Assembly: GCF_018424685.1 (NCBI RefSeq)
Contig: NZ_QTKX01000001.1
Coordinates: 2,294,001-2,358,000 of the forward strand
Length of the DNA stretch: 64,000 nucleotides
Source: Mesobacillus boroniphilus
GTDB lineage: Bacteria > Bacillota > Bacilli > Bacillales > Cytobacillaceae
Direction: 5' to 3'
The notes below the pieces were generated by a model. The model saw only the letters and a list, made by a program, of their open reading frames with translations. It was not told where the DNA came from and did not search any database. The first letter of the stretch is position 1. Each line of letters opens with the position of its first letter. This document shows positions 56,568 to 64,000 of the stretch, piece by piece. Made by a program: the position numbers and the translations under genes.

Positions 56568-57059
56568 CTAATACCCTTGTCGCTGCCTATCATAATTTAC
56601 TTCATTTTTCTTAATATATGCCTGTTCAATTTGATCTTCGTTCAATCCGAGCAATTGTGCAAGCTCCATATAGTTTTTAAATAATCGAACGTAATCATCT
56701 TTCCTGTGGTTATTCCTGAATTTTTGTACGGACTCGTATATTAAGAGGAACTGATTGCTCGTGTCATTTTCCTCGGTTCTGTTTGAGGTGACCGACTCAA
56801 TATCTTCATATCCACACTCAATACCCAACGACAGAATAAAGTGGACTCCATCCACAAACTCTTCGAGGATGACATCCATTTCAGATGATGGCTTCACACT
56901 CCAAAACTTGAAACACCTCGTCTCATTTGCAAGCTCGCCGATTTCAACAAGCAACGCAAGGACCTTTCTATCAAATAAATCTTCCTGCATTAATCCGTGT
57001 TGCGACTCAATATGACTATCAAGTGCTTTTTGCATTTTAAAAAGGGTTTTTGTGTTCAT
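56568..57059 (-). CDS. Dimeric (all-alpha NTP-PPase) dUTPase
   Basis: Hydrolyses dUTP to dUMP to keep uracil out of DNA. The 163-residue protein is the dimeric type, not the trimeric type. Magnesium-binding motifs are EIGELANETRCFKFW (about residues 36-50) and EEFVDGVHFILSLGIE (about 65-80). No signal or membrane part is seen. It lies between the M42 peptidase and ysdB. Confidence 0.88.
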   Translation of the reverse strand: MNTKTLFKMQKALDSHIESQHGLMQEDLFDRKVLALLVEIGELANETRCFKFWSVKPSSEMDVILEEFVDGVHFILSLGIECGYEDIESVTSNRTEENDTSNQFLLIYESVQKFRNNHRKDDYVRLFKNYMELAQLLGLNEDQIEQAYIKKNEVNYDRQRQGY

Positions 57060-57107
57060 TTTACAGCTCCTACTTATGATTTTGTTGACTTAATGATTAA
57101 GTTTCTG

Positions 57108-57216
57108 ACTTCGGGCAGCTTTCCCGCACTTTCCTCTAAATCTGTCCGAACTTACTCTTACTTCGGACATCAACTTTCTTCTGATTCACCCAAAATCTGT
57201 CGTAATCGCCAAATCT
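57108..57216. repeat. Imperfect tandem repeat between the dUTPase gene and ysdB
   Basis: ACTTCGGGCA at 57108 and ACTTCGGACA at 57160 start two similar segments 52 nt apart. AATCTGTC recurs at 57139 and 57194 (55 nt). TTCGGAC and its inverted form TCCGAAC also alternate. It is pyrimidine-rich on the plus strand and non-coding. Confidence 0.55.
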
Positions 57217-57259
57217 TATTCTTCAACCTAAAAAAAGTATAAATCAATTATAAAATTGT

Positions 57260-57285
57260 TGAAACTATTTGGAATCTCATCCGTA
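57260..57285 (+). promoter_or_regulatory. Predicted sigma-W promoter of ysdB
   Basis: TGAAAC (57260-57265) and CGTA (57282-57285) are separated by exactly 16 nt, a perfect match to the sigma-W consensus. It is 32 nt upstream of the ysdB ATG. Confidence 0.85.
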
Positions 57286-57316
57286 AATAAGGAAAGTTCG
57301 CATTGGAGGGGCAGTC

Positions 57317-57718
57317 ATGATTCTGCTTTTACGTCTTGTTTTATTGCTTTTATTTGTTTTTCTAATATACAGCGCTGTGAAATATTTATTCCATCCGAAA
57401 AGGAAACTGGAGCTTGCTCATGAACAGAAGCGCTTTTTTTTATTGGATGAGCCAGACAATGTCCGCAAGAATTTCTTATTAACATATAAGGGTGTTTTAT
57501 TTGAGGGTGAAAAGTATTTGGGCACAACTCCGTCTGCTTTTGAGGTTGTTTCCATTTTCATTTGGCCTAAAAAAACGTCGGCATTGAAGGGGCTAGTACT
57601 TGAAGATTTCCAATTCATCGAACGGAAAATTCGCGAAAGCTATCCTGTAGCCAAAATCGACTGGAAAAGCCCGATTAAGGAATTCATGGCGAATCATGAC
57701 CAGGATGAGGAATTATAG
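57317..57718 (+). CDS. ysdB: Sigma-W pathway protein YsdB
   Basis: A 133-residue protein with one N-terminal membrane helix (about residues 2-20, ILLLRLVLLLLFVFLIYSA). A soluble part follows containing LDEPDNVRKNFLLTYKG and IKEFM near the end. Length and position match B. subtilis YsdB, which is in the sigma-W envelope stress regulon. The perfect sigma-W promoter upstream supports the assignment. Its biochemical role is unknown. The ribosome binding site is GGAGGGG. Confidence 0.88.
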   Translation: MILLLRLVLLLLFVFLIYSAVKYLFHPKRKLELAHEQKRFFLLDEPDNVRKNFLLTYKGVLFEGEKYLGTTPSAFEVVSIFIWPKKTSALKGLVLEDFQFIERKIRESYPVAKIDWKSPIKEFMANHDQDEEL

Positions 57719-57727
57719 GATGTAATA

Positions 57728-57777
57728 GCGTCCGATATAAAATGTAAAAGCGTCCGATCAATTTCGGACGCTTTTCT
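57728..57777. terminator. Repeat unit plus terminator after ysdB
   Basis: GCGTCCGAT occurs at 57728 and 57750, 22 nt apart. The second copy pairs with ATCAATTTCGGACGC to form the stem AAAGCGTCCGA / TCGGACGCTTT (57747-57775), with a T-rich end. It is probably a terminator for both convergent genes. Confidence 0.75.
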
Positions 57778-58349
57778 TATGTTGTCGTATCAAAAAATTC
57801 TCGCCACTTGATGAAGGTGATTTTCTCCCGTAACAAATAGGCTAACAGCAAAAATACAATCATCAGAAAGATTCCTGTTAGTGAGTCAAACTCTCCGACA
57901 TACTCTCCGAATATCGTATAAAAAATGACGAATGGAATATTCGCAAGAAATGAAGCAAACATAAAGTCTTTAAAACTACTTTTTCGTTCATAAAGGCAAA
58001 AGCTTAGAAGCTGATAATGAATCACCGGCACGAGCCTCAACAGCGAGACCTGGGCGACCGTCAAATCTCTGAAGCGCCCTACTAGCCTTTTTTTCAGCCT
58101 GCTCAGTTTGTTCATCATCTCTGGAATCTGTCTCATTAAAAAGTAAAATAATATACTTGCTCCCGACAATCCGAGCAGTGAATATACAATTCCGGGTACG
58201 ACCCCAAACATTAATCCTCCCGCAATACAGACGACTGCCGGCGGCACGAAAACAAATTGGCGGAAAACATGAAACAAGATGAATACAACCGGTGCATACC
58301 AGCCTCCAGATTCCACAACGATCAGCAGCATTGACCACGCATCATCCAT
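57777..58349 (-). CDS. TVP38/TMEM64 (DedA-like) family membrane protein
   Basis: A 190-residue membrane protein with about five hydrophobic helices. It contains the VTT-domain pattern FVFVPPAVVCIAGGLMFG near residue 36 and LLRLVPVIHYQLLSF near residue 105. This family is linked to lipid scrambling or transport. It resembles B. subtilis YtxB. The ATG at 58349 follows AGGCAGGTG; the GTG at 58358 lies inside that site. Confidence 0.85.
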   Translation of the reverse strand: MDDAWSMLLIVVESGGWYAPVVFILFHVFRQFVFVPPAVVCIAGGLMFGVVPGIVYSLLGLSGASILFYFLMRQIPEMMNKLSRLKKRLVGRFRDLTVAQVSLLRLVPVIHYQLLSFCLYERKSSFKDFMFASFLANIPFVIFYTIFGEYVGEFDSLTGIFLMIVFLLLAYLLREKITFIKWREFFDTTT

Positions 58350-58405
58350 TCTTGTCACCTGCCTGCGGTCTTTGTTGTTACTAGCTTATAAAAACATACA
58401 AGCTG

Positions 58406-58681
58406 TTATGCCAAAAGCTTAAATAAATATGTAAATATACCAATCTCAATAATAGCTAGCAGAGGCAGTCCATATTTAAACTGCGCATGTTTCGTCTTAT
58501 GCCTGTAATGCTTCATTCCAGCTGTTGCCCCGGTCGCTCCTCCAAGAAAAGCAACATTCCATAATGTTTTTTCACTTATCCGATAATGATTGTTTCTTGC
58601 CCGCTTTTTATCCATTCCCATGATAAAAAATCCCAAAAGGTTCATGACTATGATCAAGCCAGCCAAAGTCCACATCCCCAT
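58406..58681 (-). CDS. ysdA: DUF1294 membrane protein YsdA
   Basis: A 91-residue protein with two membrane helices (about residues 4-22 and 73-90). The DUF1294 core MGMDKKRARNNHYRISEKTLW, read in two halves, and FLGGATGATAGM with HKTKH lie between them. The function is unknown. It sits next to rplT as in B. subtilis. An ATG at 58675 is an alternative start. Confidence 0.9.
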   Translation of the reverse strand: MGMWTLAGLIIVMNLLGFFIMGMDKKRARNNHYRISEKTLWNVAFLGGATGATAGMKHYRHKTKHAQFKYGLPLLAIIEIGIFTYLFKLLA

Positions 58682-58735
58682 ATCTCCACTTCCTCTTTTA
58701 GTACTATGGAATCATTATATCTTATAAAAAGAAAA

Positions 58736-58759
58736 AACCATCCTCCGGAGAGAATGGTT
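58736..58759 (-). terminator. Terminator of the infC-rpmI-rplT operon
   Basis: AACCAT (58736-58741) and ATGGTT (58754-58759) close an inner CTCC/GGAG stem. On the minus strand TTTTTTCTTTTT follows. Confidence 0.85.
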
Positions 58760-58766
58760 ATTTTCA

Positions 58767-59126
58767 TTACTTGTTGAATTGTTGCTTAGCTGTTTCAGCC
58801 AATTGAGCGAATGCTGCTGCATCGCTTACTGCAAGTTCAGCAAGCATCTTGCGGTTTACTTCGATACCAGCAAGCTTTAGGCCGTGCATCATACGGCTGT
58901 AAGAAAGGCCGTTCATGCGTGCTGCTGCGTTGATACGAGCAATCCAAAGTTTGCGGAAGTCGCGCTTCTTCTGGCGACGGTCGCGGAATGCATACATTAG
59001 GGATTTCATAACCTGCTGGTTAGCAACCTTGTATAATGTATGTTTAGAACCGAAATAACCTTTTGCTAATTTAATGACTTTTTTACGACGCTTGCGCGTA
59101 ACTGTACCGCCTTTTACACGTGGCAT
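58767..59126 (-). CDS. rplT: 50S ribosomal protein L20
   Basis: A 119-residue basic protein that binds 23S rRNA early in assembly. The signature [19 protein letters not shown] is near the N-terminus, and the protein also contains [12 protein letters not shown]20 is known to repress its own operon through the leader in B. subtilis. It is the last gene of infC-rpmI-rplT, 37 nt after rpmI. Confidence 0.98.
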   Translation of the reverse strand: MPRVKGGTVTRKRRKKVIKLAKGYFGSKHTLYKVANQQVMKSLMYAFRDRRQKKRDFRKLWIARINAAARMNGLSYSRMMHGLKLAGIEVNRKMLAELAVSDAAAFAQLAETAKQQFNK

Positions 59127-59163
59127 GTAATTTCCCTCCTATATAAATCGAGATCGCTCGAAT

Positions 59164-59364
59164 TTACTTAATGTTGTCAAGCATGTGACGAATACGTTTG
59201 AAATCGCCTTTAGACACAAGTGCAGATTTGCGAAGCTTACGCTTAGCTTTAGTAGACTTGTTAGCAAATAAGTGGCTAGTGTAAGCGTGTGAACGCTTTA
59301 GCTTGCCAGATCCAGTTTTCTTGAAACGCTTGGCAGTGCCGCGGTGAGTTTTCATTTTTGGCAT
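59164..59364 (-). CDS. rpmI: 50S ribosomal protein L35
   Basis: A 66-residue very basic protein beginning [20 protein letters not shown], typical of L35. It lies 16 nt after infC. The ribosome binding site is GAGGAAG. Confidence 0.98.
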   Translation of the reverse strand: MPKMKTHRGTAKRFKKTGSGKLKRSHAYTSHLFANKSTKAKRKLRKSALVSKGDFKRIRHMLDNIK

Positions 59365-59380
59365 AGGGACTTCCTCCTCG

Positions 59381-59902
59381 TTACTTTTCTGTTTTAGGTG
59401 CTAGAACTAGGAACATGCTTCGACCATCCATTTTTGGATGTGATTCGATTGTCGCTACATCTTTGCAAGCTTCAGAGAAGCGATCAAGAACACGCTGACC
59501 TATTTCCTTATGGGTTATAGCACGGCCTTTAAAACGGATAGATGCTTTAACCTTATCGCCTTTTTCCAGGAACTTGATGGCATTGCGCAACTTCGTGTTA
59601 AAGTCATGCTCATCAATTGACGGACTAAGACGGACTTCTTTAGTTGTGATGATCTTTTGGTTCTTACGCGCTTCTTTTTCTTTCTTTTGCTGTTCGAACT
59701 TGAATTTTCCGTAGTCCATGATTCGGCCTACAGGAGGCTTCGCGTTCGGAGCAACAAGGACAAGATCAAGATTTACGCGCGTTGCGATCTCAAGAGCCTC
59801 AGCTTTGGATTTAATTCCTAATTGCTCGCCATTTTGATCAATCAGACGAATTTCGCGAGCACGAATTCCCTCGTTTAGTAACATCGCATCTTTGCTAATA
59901 AT
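59381..59902 (-). CDS. infC: Translation initiation factor IF-3
   Basis: Prevents early subunit joining and checks start codon pairing. The 173-residue protein has the N-domain [15 protein letters not shown] and the C-domain with [20 protein letters not shown] in two parts and [14 protein letters not shown]. No ATG fits: GGAGGTGG is followed 3 to 6 nt later by ATT codons at 59902 and 59899. The start is therefore taken as ATT at 59902, the unusual start codon used by infC in several bacteria, including B. subtilis. Confidence 0.93.
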   Translation of the reverse strand: MISKDAMLLNEGIRAREIRLIDQNGEQLGIKSKAEALEIATRVNLDLVLVAPNAKPPVGRIMDYGKFKFEQQKKEKEARKNQKIITTKEVRLSPSIDEHDFNTKLRNAIKFLEKGDKVKASIRFKGRAITHKEIGQRVLDRFSEACKDVATIESHPKMDGRSMFLVLAPKTEK

Positions 59903-59959
59903 TAGCCACCTCCAGGGTTTTATCGAATACATTGTCAAGGAGAAGAAGTACATTGCCAG

Positions 59960-60110
59960 GCCTACGCCTCATCCTGCTCACACAATGACATACGATATAG
60001 TCCGTTTTTATTTTGCAATAAAAAAAGTGCAGGCGACAACACCCACACTTACGAAAACAAAATAATTAGACGTTTACGTATTACCTGCCAACAGCTGAAA
60101 TGCGTCAGCC
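59960..60110 (-). promoter_or_regulatory. L20-type leader of infC-rpmI-rplT with internal terminator
   Basis: Upstream of infC on the minus strand, GTGTGGGTG, TTGT and CGCCTGCAC form a terminator stem (60048-60027) followed by a T run. This is where the B. subtilis L20-controlled leader attenuator lies. L20 binding is inferred from synteny. Confidence 0.7.
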
Positions 60111-60166
60111 AGGTGAGAAGCGGGTGCTTCTTCTTTCCTAAAACTAGTATTCAGTTCACTCTTGCT

Positions 60167-60196
60167 AATATAGCATAAAGATATTGATGTGTCAAA
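60167..60196 (-). promoter_or_regulatory. Predicted promoter of the infC operon
   Basis: Minus-strand TTGACA followed by about 17 nt and TATATT. Coordinates may be off by one base. The upstream 60200-60345 region shows no gene. Confidence 0.65.
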
Positions 60197-60348
60197 CGAA
60201 TCAAATTCATTAACTGCAACAAAAAGTATTGTATCAGATAGGAATACAGGCTGCAATACTTTTTTCATGCATAATTAAATTTAACATCAAAAACAGCGAA
60301 GAAATTCTATCTACATGGAAATTTGTCAAAACTTAAATCCTTATTTCT

Positions 60349-60357
60349 TGCTATAAT
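60349..60357 (+). promoter_or_regulatory. Extended -10 element before the broken zinc-ribbon gene
   Basis: TGCTATAAT at 60349-60357 on the plus strand is an extended -10 promoter element, 35 nt before the ATG at 60393. There is no -35 at standard spacing. Confidence 0.45.
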
Positions 60358-60392
60358 TTATGGTAGAAATAGACAAGAAAGCTGGTGTACAT

Positions 60393-60596
60393 ATGTTGAC
60401 CGCCATCATCATCACTGGTGTGATCACTGGATTACTCGCTGGCACTGCATTGTAGTTTTTCAGAACTGGCTATGGTTTTTCCAATGATATTGACAATTCG
60501 CCTGTTACCATTAAATCATGCCGGAATTGCGGTGAGAGAATTCAGCGCAGCTATACGATAAATTTGTGTCCTACCTGTTTCAAACCGATTGAATAA
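60393..60596 (+). pseudogene. Small membrane/zinc-ribbon gene interrupted by an amber codon
   Basis: From the ATG at 60393 the frame encodes a 20-residue hydrophobic segment (MLTAIIITGVITG and on) and then meets TAG at 60453-60455. The same frame continues without another stop to TAA at 60594-60596. That part encodes a zinc ribbon with CRNC and CPTC spaced as in double-CXXC motifs. A terminator and an upstream -10 box support a real former gene of 68 codons. I do not recognise the family. It could also be a sequencing error or read-through. Confidence 0.55.
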
Positions 60597-60603
60597 TCTG
60601 CAT

Positions 60604-60637
60604 AAAAATAAGAGGAGCCTGAGCTCCTCTTATTTTT
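60604..60637. terminator. Bidirectional terminator between the broken gene and thrS
   Basis: AAAAATAAGAGGAGC (60604-60618) and GCTCCTCTTATTTTT (60623-60637) form a perfect 15-bp stem with loop CTGA, suited to both strands. Confidence 0.9.
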
Positions 60638-60690
60638 ATGTCCAGCTCCAGCGCTTGTCGGGGCTTACCAAGGCGCTTGCGCTTTTCTTA
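60638..60690. repeat. Interspersed palindromic repeat, family R1, copy 3 (short form)
   Basis: ATGTCCAGCTCCAGCGCTTG at the left and GGCGCTTGCGCTTTTCTT at the right match the reverse complement of 35119-35169. The element ends exactly in the thrS stop codon (TAAGAAAAGCGC on the minus strand). Confidence 0.75.
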
Positions 60691-62619
60691 TTTCTTCGCT
60701 TCCTTCCTGAATGACTCCAGGAATTCATCAAAGGCAATTGTTTCGGATTTTTGTTCGCCGTATTTACGGACATTGACTGCTTTGTCAGCTACTTCATTGT
60801 CTCCGACCACTAGCATGTAAGGAACTTTCTGCATTTGTGCTTCGCGGATCTTATAGCCGATTTTTTCGTCGCGTCCATCGATTTCAACGCGGAAGCCTTC
60901 TGCCTTAAGTTTTTCCTTGATTTCTCTTGCATAGTCATAGTGGACCGCTGGTGAAACAGGGATGATTTGCGCCTGAACTGGAGCCAGCCAAGTCGGGAAT
61001 GCCCCTTTGTACTCTTCGATCAGGAAGGCAACAAAGCGTTCCATAGTCGATACGACACCGCGGTGGATGACGACAGGACGATGGTGCTTGCCATCTTCGC
61101 CGATATAAGTCAAGTCGAAGCGCTCTGGAAGCAAGAAGTCAAGCTGGACTGTTGAAAGAGTTTCCTCTTTGCCAAGGGCAGTCTTGACCTGGACATCTAG
61201 CTTCGGTCCGTAGAATGCTGCTTCGCCCTCTGCCTCGAAATATTCCAGTCCCATCTCATCCATTGCCTCTTTTAACATCGCCTGTGCCTTTTCCCACATC
61301 TGGTCATCATCGAAATATTTTTCTTTATCCTCAGGATCGCGGTAGGATAGACGGAAGGAATAATCATTCATGTCAAAATCCTTGTAGACTTCCAGCACAA
61401 GCTCTACTACACGCTTGAACTCTTCCTTGATCTGGTCAGGGCGGACAAAGAGATGAGCATCGTTCAGAGTCATGCCCCGCACACGCTGCAAACCAGCCAA
61501 CGCGCCGGACATTTCATAACGGTGCATTGTTCCAAGCTCGGCAATCCTTATTGGAAGCTCCCTGTAGCTATGGATGCTGTTTTTGTATACCATCATGTGG
61601 TGCGGACAGTTCATCGGTCTTAAAACAAGCTGTTCATTTTCCATTTCCATGACCGGGAACATATTTTCCTGATAGTGGTCCCAGTGTCCGGAAGTTTTAT
61701 ATAGGTCGACACTGCCCATTACCGGAGTGTAGACATGGTCATAACCAAGGCTGACTTCCTTATCAACGATATAGCGTTCGATGATACGGCGGATTGTCGC
61801 ACCTTTTGGAAGCCAAAGCGGAAGACCCTGGCCAACCTTCTGGGAGTTAGTAAATAAGTTAAGCTCCTTGCCAAGCTTACGGTGATCGCGTTCCTTCGCT
61901 TCTTCTAGCAGTCTCAAGTGTTCTTTCAGGTCTTCCTTTTTGAAGAAAGCTGTACCATAAATACGCTGCAGCATCTTATTGTCGCTGTCGCCGCGCCAGT
62001 ATGCACCAGCAATGCTCAGCAATTTGAATTCCTTCAGCTTGCCAGTTGATGGAACATGCACTCCGCGGCAGAGGTCAACAAAATCTCCCTGCTCATATAG
62101 AGTAACTTTTTCATCAGCCGGAATCGCTTCAATCAATTCAAGCTTATAAGGGTCATCAAGCTCTTTGAAAAACTTGACTGCCTCCTCGCGGCTTACTTCT
62201 TTGCGGACAATCTCGATGTTCTCATTGATGATTTTCTTCATTTCCTTTTCAATTTCAGGCAAGTCTTCCGGAGACAATGAATGTTCCATATCGATATCAT
62301 AGTAGAAACCACCCTCGATTACTGGTCCTACTCCAAGGTTAACATCTTTATAAAGGCGCTTGATTGCCTGTGCCATTAAGTGTGCTGAGCTGTGGCGCAG
62401 GATTTCAAGTGCTTCTGGATGGTCAGGAGTGACGATTTCGATCGCTGCGTCCTCTTCGATTGGTCTCTTGAGATCATACGGCTGTCCATTGACCATACCG
62501 GCAATGGCTTTCTTCTTTAGGCCTGGGCTGATTGAGCTGGCGATATCTTCAGTCGTTGTGCCTGCGGGAAACTCCTTCACTGCTCCATCTGGAAACGATA
62601 TTTTTAACATGTCTGCCAT
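60688..62619 (-). CDS. thrS: Threonine-tRNA ligase
   Basis: A class II synthetase that charges tRNA-Thr, 643 residues. Domains in order are an N-terminal TGS domain and the editing domain with [15 protein letters not shown]. Then comes the catalytic core with motif 2 and the zinc-binding [13 protein letters not shown] (cysteine and histidines, about residue 335), and a C-terminal anticodon domain. It is preceded by a threonine T-box. The palindromic repeat copy begins at its stop codon. Confidence 0.98.
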   Translation of the reverse strand: MADMLKISFPDGAVKEFPAGTTTEDIASSISPGLKKKAIAGMVNGQPYDLKRPIEEDAAIEIVTPDHPEALEILRHSSAHLMAQAIKRLYKDVNLGVGPVIEGGFYYDIDMEHSLSPEDLPEIEKEMKKIINENIEIVRKEVSREEAVKFFKELDDPYKLELIEAIPADEKVTLYEQGDFVDLCRGVHVPSTGKLKEFKLLSIAGAYWRGDSDNKMLQRIYGTAFFKKEDLKEHLRLLEEAKERDHRKLGKELNLFTNSQKVGQGLPLWLPKGATIRRIIERYIVDKEVSLGYDHVYTPVMGSVDLYKTSGHWDHYQENMFPVMEMENEQLVLRPMNCPHHMMVYKNSIHSYRELPIRIAELGTMHRYEMSGALAGLQRVRGMTLNDAHLFVRPDQIKEEFKRVVELVLEVYKDFDMNDYSFRLSYRDPEDKEKYFDDDQMWEKAQAMLKEAMDEMGLEYFEAEGEAAFYGPKLDVQVKTALGKEETLSTVQLDFLLPERFDLTYIGEDGKHHRPVVIHRGVVSTMERFVAFLIEEYKGAFPTWLAPVQAQIIPVSPAVHYDYAREIKEKLKAEGFRVEIDGRDEKIGYKIREAQMQKVPYMLVVGDNEVADKAVNVRKYGEQKSETIAFDEFLESFRKEAKK

Positions 62620-62671
62620 TGGCTTTTCCTCCTTTTAAAATGTGGCGCGATTATTTGCGCAAAAAATAAAA

Positions 62672-62939
62672 AAACTCGTCCCTGAAACAGGGACGAGTTT
62701 GATCACACGTGGTTCCACCCAATTCCCATTCATGCGCAAAAATTACGCAAAAATGGCTCTGGTTGCGGTAACGGCTTCTGCCGCCAGCTAATACTTGCCT
62801 AAAAGGCGTTCACAGCTGGAGTTCAGAGGTGGTAAGCGTTTCTTTAGTGTTAGGAAGTTTTCAGCCTAGCCTTCCCTCTCTGCAAACCTTTGAAGAATGC
62901 CCATGTCCTCATCATCACATTTACTATTGATTTATTATG
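62672..62939 (-). promoter_or_regulatory. Threonine T-box riboswitch of thrS
   Basis: The T-box TGGGTGGAACCACGTG reads at 62721-62706. The terminator AAACTCGTCCCTG / CAGGGACGAGTTT lies at 62672-62700 with a T tail. The Stem I specifier region reads CTT-ACC-ACC, placing ACC (threonine) at 62833-62831. Uncharged tRNA-Thr should permit thrS transcription. Confidence 0.93.
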
Positions 62940-62945
62940 TACGTA

Positions 62946-62974
62946 ATTATAGTTTGTAATGTTTTGAAAATCAA
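62946..62974 (-). promoter_or_regulatory. Predicted sigma-A promoter of thrS
   Basis: Minus-strand TTGATT (62974-62969) and TATAAT (62951-62946) are 17 nt apart, placing the start near the beginning of the T-box Stem I. Confidence 0.75.
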
Positions 62975-62979
62975 GTGGG

Positions 62980-63855
62980 CTATTGTATATTTTCACGATT
63001 CTCTTTAAAAAAGTTTGCCTTCTCTTCATGAAAAACAGTAACCGGACTGACTTGAACACGTTCTTCAAAAAGATTGATGATTGTCCGCACTAACGGCTGG
63101 TGCGGATCGTCCGTGTACAAATAAATGGTCTCAGGTGCAATCGACAGCAATGGAGCAATCGTCCCGGAATCTACATAGACAGGGTGGTTGACTAGCAGCT
63201 TGCGGTCAATCGTCTTAAACAACTCACTCCGCTTCATTTCTTTGAATTGCTGATTATAAAAGACCATATTTTCATCAATCACCAAATATAAATGGGTCAT
63301 TTGCGATTTTCTGTCCTCTAGAAAATCCCTCAGTGTATGCAGGAAAACCTGGTACTCCTGTTCCATCTTATACTCATCGATCGCTATCTCTACCCATTTG
63401 GAGAGCTGCTCAATATAGGCCTTCAGCCTGAACATAACAAAGGAATCAAAAGAGAATGAGACTCTTTCATTAAAGATTTCATTGATCGAACTCTTAATCA
63501 TTCCTTGTTCCTCGACACCTTCCATGAAAGGAGCAAGTTCTTTACGGTTACCTTCTATGACGGAGTATATGATATCCAGGATTTGATCCTGCTCTTCACT
63601 GTCCGTATAAAAATAAGACTCTGCCAGAATGGTTCTCAGCCAATCATCACGTTTCACGGTTACTATAAAGTCATAAACACTCTTTTGGAGTAACGGTAAA
63701 TGTTCTTTTTTATAAAATTCTTCTGGAATAAGCACTCTATTTCGATCTTCATTAAGAAGAATTGAATTCGTTTCCTGCCATGAAGCAAGCCTGGCAACTA
63801 AATGTTGATACAAATTCCAGGCATCCTGCTTTTTTTGGAAGATGATTTCAATCAA
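62980..63855 (-). CDS. ytxC: YtxC family sporulation-associated protein
   Basis: A protein of about 291 residues with no signal peptide or membrane helix, rich in acidic residues and tyrosine. It ends in a region with VYVDSGTIAPLLSIAPETIYLY. Position upstream of thrS and sequence style match B. subtilis YtxC. Homologues are found in spore formers, but the function is not established. The frame runs to 63924; the TTG at 63855 follows GAGGGGGG and is preferred. Confidence 0.85.
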   Translation of the reverse strand: MIEIIFQKKQDAWNLYQHLVARLASWQETNSILLNEDRNRVLIPEEFYKKEHLPLLQKSVYDFIVTVKRDDWLRTILAESYFYTDSEEQDQILDIIYSVIEGNRKELAPFMEGVEEQGMIKSSINEIFNERVSFSFDSFVMFRLKAYIEQLSKWVEIAIDEYKMEQEYQVFLHTLRDFLEDRKSQMTHLYLVIDENMVFYNQQFKEMKRSELFKTIDRKLLVNHPVYVDSGTIAPLLSIAPETIYLYTDDPHQPLVRTIINLFEERVQVSPVTVFHEEKANFFKENRENIQ

Positions 63856-63952
63856 CCATATCCCCCCTCTTAAATAATCCCTGATTATATATATGGGGGA
63901 CTTGGACAATTTAGAAGTATCCATATAGTCGATAAATGGTTATAAGTGCAAA

Positions 63953-63989
63953 AAAATGTGCCACAGCTTGATTCGCTGCGGCACATTTT
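63953..63989 (-). terminator. Terminator of a gene beyond the right edge
   Basis: AAAATGTGCC (63953-63962) and GGCACATTTT (63980-63989) close a longer imperfect stem. The minus strand continues into TTTTTGCAC. It would end a transcript entering from the right, probably dnaI by synteny with B. subtilis. Confidence 0.75.
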
Positions 63990-64000
63990 ATATTCTGCGG

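Noticed and set aside
60074..60268. Open frame of 64 codons between infC and the broken zinc-ribbon gene
   Set aside because: It contains the infC operon promoter and leader and has no ribosome binding site.
62850..63068. Open frame of 72 codons between ytxC and thrS
   Set aside because: It covers the thrS promoter and T-box Stem I and overlaps ytxC in another phase.

Overview
This window is a chromosomal segment from a spore-forming member of the Bacillaceae. The gene order tig - ysoA-like - leuDCBA/ilvCNB - ilvE - tRNA-Arg - ysnB - rdgB - rph - gerM - racE - ysmB - gerE - ysmA - sdhBAC - yslB - lysC - uvrC - trxA - etfAB - fadB - fadR - lcfA - mutS2 - polX - cvpA - zapA - rnhC - pheTS - ysgA - sspI - M42 peptidase - ysdB/ysdA - rplT - rpmI - infC - thrS - ytxC matches the corresponding Bacillus subtilis region as I know it. 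Sporulation and germination genes (gerM, gerE, sspI, ytxC) and strong GGAGG ribosome binding sites agree. Species cannot be fixed from the sequence. Most genes are on the minus strand; rnhC, yslB, sspI, ysdB and one broken small gene are on the plus strand.

Layout: 1-2.7 kb, trigger factor and a TPR protein. 2.7-12.5 kb, the ilv-leu branched-chain amino acid operon behind a leucine (CUC) T-box, with ilvE just upstream. 12.9-18.6 kb, tRNA-Arg, nucleotide and cell-wall housekeeping genes and the spore regulators. 18.7-19.3 kb, an orphan class D sortase. 19.5-23.7 kb, succinate dehydrogenase and yslB. 24-27.4 kb, lysC under a lysine riboswitch, and uvrC. 27.4-36.6 kb is the accessory part: a GT-C type membrane protein, a Fur-controlled FTR1 iron permease with an exported partner, a tightly overlapped four-gene operon (epimerase, UPF0104 membrane protein, membrane phosphodiesterase, GT2 glycosyltransferase), and a Fur-controlled lipoprotein of unknown family. 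36.9-42.7 kb, trxA and the FadR-controlled fatty acid degradation genes. 43-54.9 kb, DNA repair and division genes, RNase HIII, and pheST under a phenylalanine T-box. 55-64 kb, sspI, peptidase, dUTPase, ysdB behind a perfect sigma-W-type promoter, the infC-rpmI-rplT operon with its leader, thrS under a threonine T-box, and ytxC.

The least ordinary features are in the intergenic DNA. Three gaps (3.45-3.55, 49.99-50.17 and 55.27-55.34 kb) hold arrays of a short motif repeated at exactly 21-nt spacing, about two DNA helical turns; the motif differs at each locus but the period does not. Four other gaps hold looser repeats. Two interspersed palindromic element families are also present, one in three copies and one in two. 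Further leads are a FadR-like operator in front of the thioesterase gene ysmA with the same geometry as at fadR, an FTR1 iron module without visible EfeO/EfeB partners, and the uncharacterised glycan/lipid operon. All functional assignments rest on motif recognition and synteny by eye; no database search was run.
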